NCBI GenBank assembly: GCA_025800215.1
Contig: JAOXSC010000119.1
Coordinates: 1-49,251 of the forward strand
Length of the DNA stretch: 49,251 nucleotides
Source of the DNA: Marinibacterium sp.
Lineage (GTDB): Bacteria; Pseudomonadota; Alphaproteobacteria; Rhodobacterales; Rhodobacteraceae
Direction: 5' to 3'
In this document: piece by piece, positions 15,153 through 23,660 of the stretch
How positions within the stretch are numbered: the stretch's first letter is position 1
Layout: the number at the start of each line of letters is the position of its first letter
Notes under the pieces: model-generated
What the model was told of the DNA's origin: nothing
Databases searched by the model: none
Seen by the model: only the letters and a program-made list of their open reading frames with translations
Made by a program: the position numbers and the translations under genes

Positions 15153-17239
15153 TCGGCGGCCTCCATCCGCAGGCCCCGTTTGCGCGCGGCCAGGATCAGC
15201 GGCACGCATTGGGCCTGATCATTGTGGATGGTCACGCAATCGAGGCACTGAAAGCATTCGTCATACTGGATCTGCCCGCTCTTGCGGATGGCGCCATAGT
15301 TGCATTTGACCTTGCACAGCTGACAGGGGCTACCGCATTCGGCGCGCCGCGCGATCCAGTCGCGCCCGCGCAGCAGCCCGCCGATGGCCATCACCGCCCC
15401 CAGCGGGCACAGATAGCGACAGAAGCCCTTGAACAGCACCGCGCTGCCCAGAAGCAGCACCAGCGCATAGGCCACATAGTACCAGTCGCGGATGAAAAAC
15501 GTGGTGATGGCGGTCTTGAAGGGCTCGACCTCGGCGGCCTTGTCGATCTCGGCCGGGGCAAAGATCGTGACGCCGACAAGACCGGCCAGCAGCACGTATT
15601 TCAGCCCCTTGAGGCGCGCATCCCACCGCTCGGACGGCTCGATCCGGGGCAGGCGCAGCCAGCGGCCCAGATGGTGGGTGAATTCCTGCATGGCCCCGAA
15701 CGGGCAAAGCCAGCCGCAGAAATAGCCGCGCCCCCACAGCACAAAGCCCAGGATCGCAAACGCCCAGACCGCCAGCGAAAACGGATCATAAAGCAAAAAC
15801 GCAAAGCTGCCGCCGTCGATCCCGGTGCGCAGCGCCCCCAGCACGGTCACGATGGACAATTGCCCCTGTCCCCACCAGCCGACAAAGCCGATGACAAAGG
15901 CCAGGATCCCTAGACGCAGGGCGCGGAATCCTTTGGCATCGGCCATCCGATCGAGCCCCAGCAGCATCAGCAGCGTCAGCCCGGTCAGGAACACGCCCAG
16001 CACGATCAGATCGGCCTGCCGGTTGCGCAGCGCGTCGAGCCAGGGCGGCGTGGGTTTGGGGATCTCGGGGCGCAGGAAAAACCGGTCCGGCGTGGCGTGG
16101 CTGGCGGTCAGCGTGACGCTGCCGATCTGGGGCTGGAACATGCCGTGTTCGCGGATCGCGGCCACCTGCAGATCCCAGGGGCTGCCGGGGTCAAAGCCCA
16201 GCCTGCGGTCGGTGCGCAGGATCATGGCGACCCCGTCGGGCGCGTCGGCGGCCAGATCCACGAAAAGATCGGCATCGCGCAGCCCGATGGGCAGCCCGCC
16301 CTGTTCGGCGCTCAGCCAGTCGGGGGCGGTGTTGCGCACGAAATCGGGCGAGACCAGCCCGTGGCGGGCGGTTTCGATGACCAGGATGGGTTCGTCGCTG
16401 GTCGAGATCGACAGGAACGATTGCAGCTCGTCATAGCCATCCCTGGACAGGGCGGCGCGGGCGATGGATTTCGGCCCCAGATCCACGATCCACAGATCCA
16501 GATAGGGCGCGTCCGGGTCATCGCTGGCTTCGGGGTCGTCATCTTCCCACAAGGTGCCGGCAAAGGCGTCGTTCACCTGGGCATTGGTGACCACGTGGTG
16601 GCTGGCGATGCCCTGCTCGACAAGGTCGGACCAGGTCAGATCTTCGACATGGTCGGGATCGGGATAGGCCGGGGGCTGGGTGGAAATCCCCTTCAGCTTG
16701 TCACGGGCCACCGCCAGCGCAGCCCCCATCACGGATTCGTGTGCAATCCGGACCGAGGCGGTCGCCTTGGTCACCCCGTCCAGATAGACCAGCGACGATC
16801 CCCCCGCGCCGTCTCCGTAAGGGGTGCCCACCACAATGGCGTCCGAAACCGACAGGCCGGGATATTGTTCGAAGAACTGGTGGAACGGGGCCTCGCCCAG
16901 GCCCGACACAAAGATCGGTTCGTTGTGGTCAAGCAGCCGCACATCCAGAAACGTGCCGTCGGGATCCATCACCACCATGGTGTTGACCGGCGATCCTGAA
17001 AAGCCGGGCAGGGGCGCCAAGGGTTCGGTCTGAAACACATATCCCGCTTCGGCCCCGCCGGAATTGAGCAGGCTGTACACGGTATTTCCTGCAGGCCCGT
17101 CAATCGGGTCGCCCACCGGATCGCCCAGTGAAAAGGGCGCAAAGATCTGTTCGGCCAGCGCATCGCGATCCAGCGGATCGGCGGCCAGCGCAGGCGCGAT
17201 GAACAGGGACAGCAGTGGCATCATGGCGCGTAGAAACAT
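15149..17239 (-). CDS. NosR-like membrane flavo-iron-sulfur protein
   Basis: The 696-aa protein has the NosR/NirI layout: a signal/first membrane segment (1-20), a periplasmic FMN-binding domain with D-G-V-T-K-A-T (residues 154-160, Thr160 the likely FMN attachment site), a second periplasmic part, about five membrane helices (about 410-620), and two cytoplasmic C-G-W-L-C-P and C-R-Y-L-C-P motifs. It ends in ferredoxin-type cysteines (C-G-S-P-C-Q-L-C-K-V-K-C and C-F-Q-C-L-D-C). NosR supplies electrons for nitrous oxide reductase maturation or activity. Here no nosZDFYL genes are seen; it sits between PQQ alcohol oxidation genes and pqqABCDE, so electron transfer in that system is more likely. 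It is divergent from pqqA, with a TACGACC motif between them. Confidence 0.85.
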   Translation of the reverse strand: MFLRAMMPLLSLFIAPALAADPLDRDALAEQIFAPFSLGDPVGDPIDGPAGNTVYSLLNSGGAEAGYVFQTEPLAPLPGFSGSPVNTMVVMDPDGTFLDVRLLDHNEPIFVSGLGEAPFHQFFEQYPGLSVSDAIVVGTPYGDGAGGSSLVYLDGVTKATASVRIAHESVMGAALAVARDKLKGISTQPPAYPDPDHVEDLTWSDLVEQGIASHHVVTNAQVNDAFAGTLWEDDDPEASDDPDAPYLDLWIVDLGPKSIARAALSRDGYDELQSFLSISTSDEPILVIETARHGLVSPDFVRNTAPDWLSAEQGGLPIGLRDADLFVDLAADAPDGVAMILRTDRRLGFDPGSPWDLQVAAIREHGMFQPQIGSVTLTASHATPDRFFLRPEIPKPTPPWLDALRNRQADLIVLGVFLTGLTLLMLLGLDRMADAKGFRALRLGILAFVIGFVGWWGQGQLSIVTVLGALRTGIDGGSFAFLLYDPFSLAVWAFAILGFVLWGRGYFCGWLCPFGAMQEFTHHLGRWLRLPRIEPSERWDARLKGLKYVLLAGLVGVTIFAPAEIDKAAEVEPFKTAITTFFIRDWYYVAYALVLLLGSAVLFKGFCRYLCPLGAVMAIGGLLRGRDWIARRAECGSPCQLCKVKCNYGAIRKSGQIQYDECFQCLDCVTIHNDQAQCVPLILAARKRGLRMEAAE

Positions 17240-17349
17240 GGCGAAACGCTAGTGAGCGCGCCGCAGGCCATCTATGCGACCTTGGTCTAAACGGGGGTAT
17301 AAACGGGGCCCGAAACGGGCGCGCGAAACAGCGGGCAGGCTGCCGGCCC

Positions 17350-17359
17350 TACGACCAAA
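17350..17359 (+). promoter_or_regulatory. TACGACCAAA motif upstream of pqqA with a TATGAT -10 element
   Basis: The motif starts 45 bp before TATGAT (17395-17400), the clearest -10 hexamer in the locus; a good -35 is not evident, which fits activator dependence. The region also serves the divergent NosR-like gene. Confidence 0.55.
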
Positions 17360-17429
17360 GCAGTGTTGGCGGCGCGCCCGAATCGACCCTAACCTATGAT
17401 CGACGTAACCCAGCCCCCGGAGGTGAAAG

Positions 17430-17531
17430 ATGGCTTGGACGGCACCGAAACTGCGTGAAGTGAACTGCGGCATGGAAATCAACATGTACGCCCCCGCCGA
17501 GGACGAGCGCCACGACGGCGATCTGTTCTGA
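17430..17531 (+). CDS. pqqA: PQQ precursor peptide PqqA
   Basis: The 33-aa peptide begins M-A-W-T-A-P and contains the conserved E-I-N-M-Y, in which Glu16 and Tyr20 are the two residues cross-linked by PqqE and excised to form PQQ. It has a strong GGAGGTG ribosome-binding site and a TATGAT promoter element about 30 bp upstream. It is the first gene of pqqABCDE, followed by pqqB after 29 bp. Being short, it is easily missed, but the motif and context are decisive. Confidence 0.95.
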   Translation: MAWTAPKLREVNCGMEINMYAPAEDERHDGDLF

Positions 17532-17560
17532 GCCTGCACGACTGACGGGGCGCTTTGGCC

Positions 17561-18448
17561 ATGAAGTTCCTGGTTCTTGGCGCTGCCGCCGGTGGGGGAT
17601 TGCCGCAATGGAATTGTGGCTGCCCCAACTGCAACGATGCCCGCGCCGGAGCGATCCCGGCGTCGGGCCAGTCGTCGTTGGCGGTGTCGGTCAATGGGGA
17701 TGACTGGGCGGTGCTCAATGCCTCGCCCGATATTCGCCAGCAGATGCTGGTCTGTCCGGCAATGCACCCGCAATCCCTGCGCCATTCGCCGGTGGCGTCG
17801 GTGCTGGTGACCAATGGCGACATCGACCATATCGCCGGGCTGTTGTCGCTGCGCGAACAGACACACTTTGACCTTTTTGCCACCGCCGACATCCATCAGG
17901 TCCTGTCCGACAACCGTATTTTCGATGCGGTGAACCGGGCCAAGGTCACGCGCCACGACATTGCGCCCGATGCGCCCTTTGCTCTGCTGGACGGGCTCGA
18001 CGCGCGGCTTTTCCCGGTGCCGGGCAAGGTGCCGCTGTTCATGGAAGGCGACATGGTCCAGACCGATCTGATCGGGGGGCAGACGGTGGGGGTGCGTCTG
18101 CAATCTGGAACCAAGGTTGCCTATTACATCCCCGGCTGCGCGGATGTGACGGCGGATCTGCTTGAACGGATCGGGGATGCCGATCAGCTCTTTTTTGACG
18201 GAACGCTGTGGGATGACGACGAAATGATCCGCAGCGGCACCGGCATCAAGACCGGCCGGCGCATGGGCCATATCCCGATCAGCGGTACGGACGGGTCGAT
18301 GGCGCGGCTGTCGGGGCTGAGCTGTGCCAAGACCTATATCCATATCAACAACACCAACCCGATCTGGCAGCCCGCCAGCCCCGAGCGCGCCGCCGTTCTG
18401 GCCGCAGGCTGGCGCATTGGCGCCGACGGGCAGGAGACCGACCTATGA
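17561..18448 (+). CDS. pqqB: PQQ biosynthesis protein PqqB
   Basis: This 295-aa metallo-beta-lactamase-fold protein begins with the family signature L-G-A-A-A-G-G-G-L-P-Q-W-N-C-G-C-P-N-C and has the N-G-D-I-D-H-I-A-G-L metal-loop variant. PqqB is a tyrosine-hydroxylating iron enzyme acting on the excised Glu-Tyr product in current models. The ATG at 17561 is chosen over a TTG six bases upstream. The stop overlaps the pqqC start by 4 bp (ATGA). It follows pqqA in the standard order. Confidence 0.95.
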   Translation: MKFLVLGAAAGGGLPQWNCGCPNCNDARAGAIPASGQSSLAVSVNGDDWAVLNASPDIRQQMLVCPAMHPQSLRHSPVASVLVTNGDIDHIAGLLSLREQTHFDLFATADIHQVLSDNRIFDAVNRAKVTRHDIAPDAPFALLDGLDARLFPVPGKVPLFMEGDMVQTDLIGGQTVGVRLQSGTKVAYYIPGCADVTADLLERIGDADQLFFDGTLWDDDEMIRSGTGIKTGRRMGHIPISGTDGSMARLSGLSCAKTYIHINNTNPIWQPASPERAAVLAAGWRIGADGQETDL

Positions 18449-19173
18449 GCCGACAGAGCCTTGAGGCCCGGCTGCGCGCCATCGGGGCCGAACGCTATCA
18501 CGACCGTCACCCGTTTCATCATCGCCTGCATGGCGGCGACTGCACGCCCGATCAGGTGCGCGCCTGGGTGATCAATCGCTGGGCCTATCAGGCGGCGATC
18601 CCGATGAAGGACGCGGCCTTTCTGTCGCGCTGTTCGGACCCGAACATGCGCCGGGCCTGGCGGTCGCGGATCGAAGACCATGATGGCGGGGTGGATGACG
18701 GCGGCGGCCTGCGCCGCTGGCTGAAACTGGCCGAGGCGGTGGGGCTCGATCCCGACTATGTCGCGTCGGGGCGGGGGGTGCTGCCGGCCACGCAATTCGC
18801 GGTCGATGCCTATATCCGCTATGTGCGCGACATGCCGCTGCTGCCTGCGGTGGCGTCGTCGCTGACCGAGCTGTTTGCGCCCAAGATCCATGAACGCCGG
18901 ATCGAAGGGCTGCTGGAACATTACGATTTCGCCAATGCCGACAGCCTGTCCTATTTCCGAACCCGCCTGAACGAAGCGCCACGCGATGTGGCCTTTGGTC
19001 TGGCCTGGGTGCTGGATCACGCCGACACGCCGGAAAAGGAAGATATGGCCTGCGCCGCGCTGATGTTCAAAACCGATGTGCTCTGGGCGCAGCTTGACGC
19101 GCTGTGGGGGGCTTATGTGGAACCGGGTCGCATCCCGCCCGGCGCCTGGCAACCGGGCGAGGGGCTGGCATGA
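18445..19173 (+). CDS. pqqC: Pyrroloquinoline-quinone synthase PqqC
   Basis: This 242-aa all-helical oxidase is of the usual length (about 250 aa). It carries out the last step, the cofactor-free eight-electron oxidation and ring closure to PQQ. Typical parts include Y-H-D-R-H-P-F-H near residues 19-26, [14 protein letters not shown], and R-I-E-D-H-D-G. It overlaps pqqB at its start and pqqD at its end, each by 4 bp (ATGA), showing translational coupling through the operon. Confidence 0.95.
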   Translation: MSRQSLEARLRAIGAERYHDRHPFHHRLHGGDCTPDQVRAWVINRWAYQAAIPMKDAAFLSRCSDPNMRRAWRSRIEDHDGGVDDGGGLRRWLKLAEAVGLDPDYVASGRGVLPATQFAVDAYIRYVRDMPLLPAVASSLTELFAPKIHERRIEGLLEHYDFANADSLSYFRTRLNEAPRDVAFGLAWVLDHADTPEKEDMACAALMFKTDVLWAQLDALWGAYVEPGRIPPGAWQPGEGLA

Positions 19174-19454
19174 GCCTGACCTTCGCCCCAGATGACCGGC
19201 CGGTTCTGCTGCGTGGGGTGCGCGTGCAGGATGACCGTGTGCGCGGCGGGCAGGTGCTGCTGGCCCCCGAAAAGGCGGTGCGGCTGGATCCGATCGGAGA
19301 GGCGATCCTGCAGCGCGTCGATGGCAGTGCCACCTTCGGCCAGATCATCGACGATCTGGCGGCCGCCTATGACGCGCCCGCCGATCAGATCGCGGGCGAC
19401 GTGCAGACCTTTCTGCAGGGGTTGCGGGCGCGTGTTTTTCTGGGGGTCGCATGA
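19170..19454 (+). CDS. pqqD: PQQ biosynthesis peptide chaperone PqqD
   Basis: This 94-aa RRE-type chaperone binds the PqqA leader and presents it to PqqE. It contains the family segments [18 protein letters not shown] and [15 protein letters not shown] take the ATG at 19170, which overlaps the pqqC stop, because a longer frame starting upstream would run through the pqqC coding region. Its stop overlaps the pqqE start by 4 bp. Confidence 0.95.
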   Translation: MSLTFAPDDRPVLLRGVRVQDDRVRGGQVLLAPEKAVRLDPIGEAILQRVDGSATFGQIIDDLAAAYDAPADQIAGDVQTFLQGLRARVFLGVA

Positions 19455-20569
19455 GCACGTCCTCATCCATCGCCCCGCCCATTGCGATGCTGGCGGAACT
19501 GACGCATCGCTGCCCGCTGTCCTGCCCTTACTGTTCCAACCCGCTTGAACTGCAGGCAAAGGACAGCGAGCTGGGCACCGATGCCTGGGCCGATGTCTTT
19601 GGTCAGGCCGCTGATCTGGGCGTGCTGCAGCTGCACCTGTCGGGGGGTGAACCGGCGGCGCGCCCCGATCTGGTGGATTTGACCCGCGCGGCCGCGCAGG
19701 CGGGGCTTTACACCAACCTGATCACCAGTGCCATCGGGCTCACCCCCAGACGGCTCGACGCGCTCGAAGCGGCAGGGCTGGACCACATCCAGCTGTCCCT
19801 GCAGGGGGTAACGGCGGCCATGGCCGACCATATCGGAGGCTATCGGGGCGGCTATGACCGCAAGATGTCGATCGCGGCCGAGATCAAGGCGCGGGGCATT
19901 CCGCTGACGCTGAACGCGGTGATGCACCGGCAGAACCTCGATGATCTGCCGCGCACCATCGACATGGCGGTGGAACTGGGGGCAAGACGGCTGGAAATCG
20001 CCTGCGTGCAGTTTCACGGCTGGGCCACGCTGAACCGGGGCGCGTTGCTGCCGACGCGCGAACAGACCGATGCCACCAAACAGATCGTGGCAAAGGCCCA
20101 GACCCGCCTGCGCGGCGTGCTGGCGATCGACTTTGTGCCCCCCGATTACTATTCCGACTATCCCAAGGCCTGCATGGGCGGCTGGGGATCGGCGGGGCTG
20201 AACATCCTGCCCGACGGCACCGTGCTGCCCTGCCACGCGGCCGAAAGCCTCAAACATCTGAGCTTTGACAAGGTGACCGACCGCCCGCTGCGCGAGATCT
20301 GGTATGACAGCGCGGCCTTCAACGCCTATCGCGGCGTCGACTGGCTGCCGGATCCCTGTCAGAGCTGCGCGCGGCGCGACGTGGATTTTGGCGGCTGCCG
20401 CTGTCAGGCGCTGGCCATTGCGGGGGATGCAGGGGCCACCGATCCGGTCTGCCGCAAGGCACCGGGGCGGGACCGGGTCGATGCGCTCTTGCAGGCGGCG
20501 CTTGAGGCGGGGGATAGTGCAGATCTTGTCTATCGCGTGTCGGCCCCCACAGGGACGCGCCCAGCCTGA
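19451..20569 (+). CDS. pqqE: PqqA peptide cyclase PqqE (radical SAM)
   Basis: This 372-aa radical SAM/SPASM enzyme forms the carbon-carbon bond between Glu and Tyr in PqqA. The radical SAM cluster motif C21-x3-C25-x2-C28 lies in [12 protein letters not shown]. The C-terminal SPASM region holds further cluster cysteines ([16 protein letters not shown] and C-R-C-Q). It is the last gene of pqqABCDE and is followed after 9 bp by a LysR-type gene. No pqqF or pqqG protease gene is seen nearby. Confidence 0.95.
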   Translation: MSTSSSIAPPIAMLAELTHRCPLSCPYCSNPLELQAKDSELGTDAWADVFGQAADLGVLQLHLSGGEPAARPDLVDLTRAAAQAGLYTNLITSAIGLTPRRLDALEAAGLDHIQLSLQGVTAAMADHIGGYRGGYDRKMSIAAEIKARGIPLTLNAVMHRQNLDDLPRTIDMAVELGARRLEIACVQFHGWATLNRGALLPTREQTDATKQIVAKAQTRLRGVLAIDFVPPDYYSDYPKACMGGWGSAGLNILPDGTVLPCHAAESLKHLSFDKVTDRPLREIWYDSAAFNAYRGVDWLPDPCQSCARRDVDFGGCRCQALAIAGDAGATDPVCRKAPGRDRVDALLQAALEAGDSADLVYRVSAPTGTRPA

Positions 20570-20578
20570 GAGAGCCCT

Positions 20579-21499
20579 TTGGCGCAGTTCAGTTTCAAAC
20601 AGATCGAGGCCTTCGTTGCGGTGGCCGAACTGGCCAGCTTTCGCCGCGCGGCGCAGCGGCTCAATACCACGCAGCCCAATATTTCGGCCCGGATTTCGGG
20701 GTTTGAAACGCAGCTGGGGCAGCGGCTGTTTGATCGCGATGCGGGGTCGGTGCGGCTGACGCAGGCGGGGGCCCGGCTGCTGCCGCGTGCGCGCGATGTG
20801 ATGCGGGCGATGGACGGGGTTCTGCTGGCGGCGGGGGATACGGGGCTGTTTCGGGGTGTGCTGCGGCTGGGGGTCACCGAAATGGTGGTGCATTCCTGGC
20901 TGGGGCAGTTCCTGTCCGCGCTCAAGGCGCGCTTTGCCAATATCGACGTCGATCTGACGGTGGATCTGTCGGTGAACATCTCTGACGCTCTGTTTGCGCG
21001 CGATCTGGATCTGGCGCTGCAGACCGGCCCCTTTCAGCGCGCAGCGTCGGGGATGATGGATCTGGGGCGCTTTGCCATGCTCTGGGTGGCGACGCCTGAT
21101 CTGGGGTTTCACGATCAGACCCTGACGTTGCAGGATCTGGCGCGCCATCCGTTGCTGACCCATGCCAAAGGCACGCGCCCCTATGCGCAGCTCATGGACC
21201 ATATCGCATCGGCCCCCGACGGGACGGTGCGGGTGGTGGCGTCATCGCATCTGGCGGCCTGTCTGCAGATGACGCGCGAAGGCATCGGTGTGGCCTGCCT
21301 GCCCGAAGCGATGGTGCGCGCCGATCTGGCGCGCGGCGATCTGGTGGCGCTGCGCTATGCTTGGGCGCCCGATGATCTGCAATTTGCCGCGCGGTTCGAT
21401 GCCGACAGCGCGCCGGTCTATGTCACCGAAGCGGCGGCACTTGCGGCCGAAATCTCGCATGCTTGGATGGTGGGAGATCAGGAAAATCTATCAACCTGA
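20579..21499 (+). CDS. LysR family transcriptional regulator
   Basis: This 306-aa LysR-type regulator has an N-terminal winged helix-turn-helix (about 1-60, with L-A-S-F-R-R-A-A-Q-R-L-N-T-T-Q-P-N-I-S-A-R-I) and a periplasmic-binding-like effector domain (about 90-300). The start is a TTG at 20579, with GAGAG just upstream. It follows pqqE closely but precedes a hydantoinase-type operon on the same strand, so it more likely controls the latter. The effector is unknown. Confidence 0.85.
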   Translation: MAQFSFKQIEAFVAVAELASFRRAAQRLNTTQPNISARISGFETQLGQRLFDRDAGSVRLTQAGARLLPRARDVMRAMDGVLLAAGDTGLFRGVLRLGVTEMVVHSWLGQFLSALKARFANIDVDLTVDLSVNISDALFARDLDLALQTGPFQRAASGMMDLGRFAMLWVATPDLGFHDQTLTLQDLARHPLLTHAKGTRPYAQLMDHIASAPDGTVRVVASSHLAACLQMTREGIGVACLPEAMVRADLARGDLVALRYAWAPDDLQFAARFDADSAPVYVTEAAALAAEISHAWMVGDQENLST

Positions 21500-21572
21500 T
21501 CCGATCTAATAATTGGATTGCATCCTGAGGGCTCGCTATCCTGCCCCCGATCAATACAGGGGACATCACGGC

Positions 21573-23660
21573 ATGGCCAAACAAGCGCTGCGTCTGGGCG
21601 TGGATATCGGCGGCACCTTTACCGATGTGGTGCTGGAGGACGGCGCCCGCCGGGTGTCGGCCAAGGTGCTGACCACCTATGCCGCCCCCGAAGATGCCAT
21701 CATCGACGGCATGCATCAGGTCTGCGCGCGCATGGGCGTGGGCCCCGGTCAGATCACCCAGATCATCCACGGCACGACGCTGGCCACCAATGCGTTGATC
21801 GAACGGCGCGGCGCCAAGACGGCGCTGATCACCACCGAAGGCTTTCGCGATGTGATCGAAATGCGCACCGAAAGCCGGTTTGAACAATATGACCTGAACC
21901 TGACCCTGCCCGAGCCGCTGCTGCCGCGCCACCGCCGCCATGTGCTGCGCGAACGGATGGATGCGCGCGGGCAGGTGCTGATCCCGCTCGACCCCGCTGC
22001 GGTCGATGCGCTGGCGGATGAGCTGGAGGCGGCGGGCTATGACAGCATCGCCGTGGGGCTGCTGCATTCCTATGCCAATGACGCCCATGAACGCGCCGTG
22101 GCCGAGGTGCTGGCGCGCAGGCTGCCCGGTGTGATGGTGTCCCTGTCTTCGCAGGTCTCGCCGCAGATGCGCGAATATGAACGGTTCAACACCACCATTG
22201 CCAACGCTTATATCAAACCGCTGATCAAATCGTATCTAGGCCGTCTCAAGGCGCGTCTGGCGGCGCAGGGCGCGGATTGCCCGGTCTTTCTGATGCATTC
22301 GGGCGGCGGGATCATGTCGCTTGAAAGCGCGGCGGACTTTCCTGTGCGGCTGGTGGAATCGGGGCCTGCGGGGGGCGCGATCTTTGCCGCCGACATCGCC
22401 GCGCGACATGGGCTGGACCGGGTGCTCAGCTTTGACATGGGCGGCACCACCGCCAAGATCTGCCTGATCAAGGATCAGAGCCCCAAGACCGCGCGCGTGT
22501 TTGAAGTGGCCCGCTCGTACCGCTTCAAGAAGGGGTCGGGCATGCCGATTTCCATTCCGGTCATCGACATGGTCGAGATCGGCGCAGGTGGCGGATCGCT
22601 GGCGCATGTGGATGCGCTGCGCCAGATCCGTGTGGGGCCCGAAAGCGCAGGCTCCGAACCGGGGCCGGCCTGTTACGGGCGCGGCGGCAAGCGGCCTGCG
22701 GTGACCGATGCCGATCTGGTGCTGGGCCGGCTCGATCCCGATGGCTTTGCGGGCGGGGCGATCCCGCTGTCCCCCGACCAGTCCAGACAGGCGCTGTCGG
22801 ATCATCTGGGCGCGCCGCTGGATCTGGGCGCGCAGGACGCCGCCTGGGGCCTCGCGGAGGTTGTGGATGAAAACATGGCCAATGCCGCCCGCGTCCATGC
22901 GGTGGAAAATGGCGAGGATCTGAGCGACTACACCATGATTGCCTTTGGCGGCGCGGCGCCGCTGCACGCGGCGCGGCTGTGCGAAAAGCTGGGGGTCGGA
23001 CGCTGCCTTGTGCCGCCGGGGGCCGGGGTGGGATCGGCCATCGGCTTTCTGCGCGCGCCCTTCAGCTTTGAGGCGAACCGCTCGGTCTTCATGCGGTTGT
23101 CCGAATTTGATGCGGGCGTGGTGCGCGCGCTGTTTGCAGATATGGCGGCCGAAGCCACCACCTTCGTGCGCGCCTGCGATGCCACCGCCCCCATCACCCG
23201 CGACCACAAGATCTATATGCGCTATGCCGGGCAGGGCTGGGAGATCCCCGTACCGCTGAGCGCGGACGAAGCCGCAGCCCCTGACCCTGCTCAGATCCTT
23301 GCCCGCTTTGAAGAGGTGTATCAGGGGCTGTTCGGTCGCGCGGTGGCGGGGATGGAGGTTGAAATCACCGTCTGGTCGGTGCTGGCCGCGACGCGGCAGG
23401 ATCCGGTTGACGGGCTTGATGCTCCGGCCCGCCTGCACGATGTGGCGGCGGGCACGATGCGTCCGGTCTTTGACCCCGCGCTTGGGCGCCGGGTTGATGC
23501 CGGGGTGGTGGCGCGGGATGCGCTGGCGCCGGGGGCACGGGTGGCGGGCCCTGCGGTTGTCACCGAAGATGAAACCACCGTGGTGGTGCCGGCCAGCCGC
23601 GATCTGATCGCCCTGACCGATGGCACGCTGATCCTGACCCCGAAGGAGGCCGAGGCATGA
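21573..23660 (+). CDS. Hydantoinase/oxoprolinase subunit A (HyuA family)
   Basis: This 695-aa ATP-binding subunit starts with the actin-like ATPase signature V-D-I-G-G-T-F-T-D-V-V, followed by H-G-T-T-L-A-T-N-A-L-I-E-R-R-G and later F-D-M-G-G-T-T-A-K. Enzymes of this group (N-methylhydantoinase, 5-oxoprolinase, acetophenone carboxylase, acetone carboxylase) use ATP to activate a carbonyl. I choose the ATG at 21573 because it opens directly into the ATPase fold. The stop overlaps the subunit B start by 4 bp. The substrate cannot be assigned from sequence; a neighbouring DAO oxidoreductase would fit a cyclic imide giving an N-methyl or D-amino acid product. Confidence 0.9.
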   Translation: MAKQALRLGVDIGGTFTDVVLEDGARRVSAKVLTTYAAPEDAIIDGMHQVCARMGVGPGQITQIIHGTTLATNALIERRGAKTALITTEGFRDVIEMRTESRFEQYDLNLTLPEPLLPRHRRHVLRERMDARGQVLIPLDPAAVDALADELEAAGYDSIAVGLLHSYANDAHERAVAEVLARRLPGVMVSLSSQVSPQMREYERFNTTIANAYIKPLIKSYLGRLKARLAAQGADCPVFLMHSGGGIMSLESAADFPVRLVESGPAGGAIFAADIAARHGLDRVLSFDMGGTTAKICLIKDQSPKTARVFEVARSYRFKKGSGMPISIPVIDMVEIGAGGGSLAHVDALRQIRVGPESAGSEPGPACYGRGGKRPAVTDADLVLGRLDPDGFAGGAIPLSPDQSRQALSDHLGAPLDLGAQDAAWGLAEVVDENMANAARVHAVENGEDLSDYTMIAFGGAAPLHAARLCEKLGVGRCLVPPGAGVGSAIGFLRAPFSFEANRSVFMRLSEFDAGVVRALFADMAAEATTFVRACDATAPITRDHKIYMRYAGQGWEIPVPLSADEAAAPDPAQILARFEEVYQGLFGRAVAGMEVEITVWSVLAATRQDPVDGLDAPARLHDVAAGTMRPVFDPALGRRVDAGVVARDALAPGARVAGPAVVTEDETTVVVPASRDLIALTDGTLILTPKEAEA

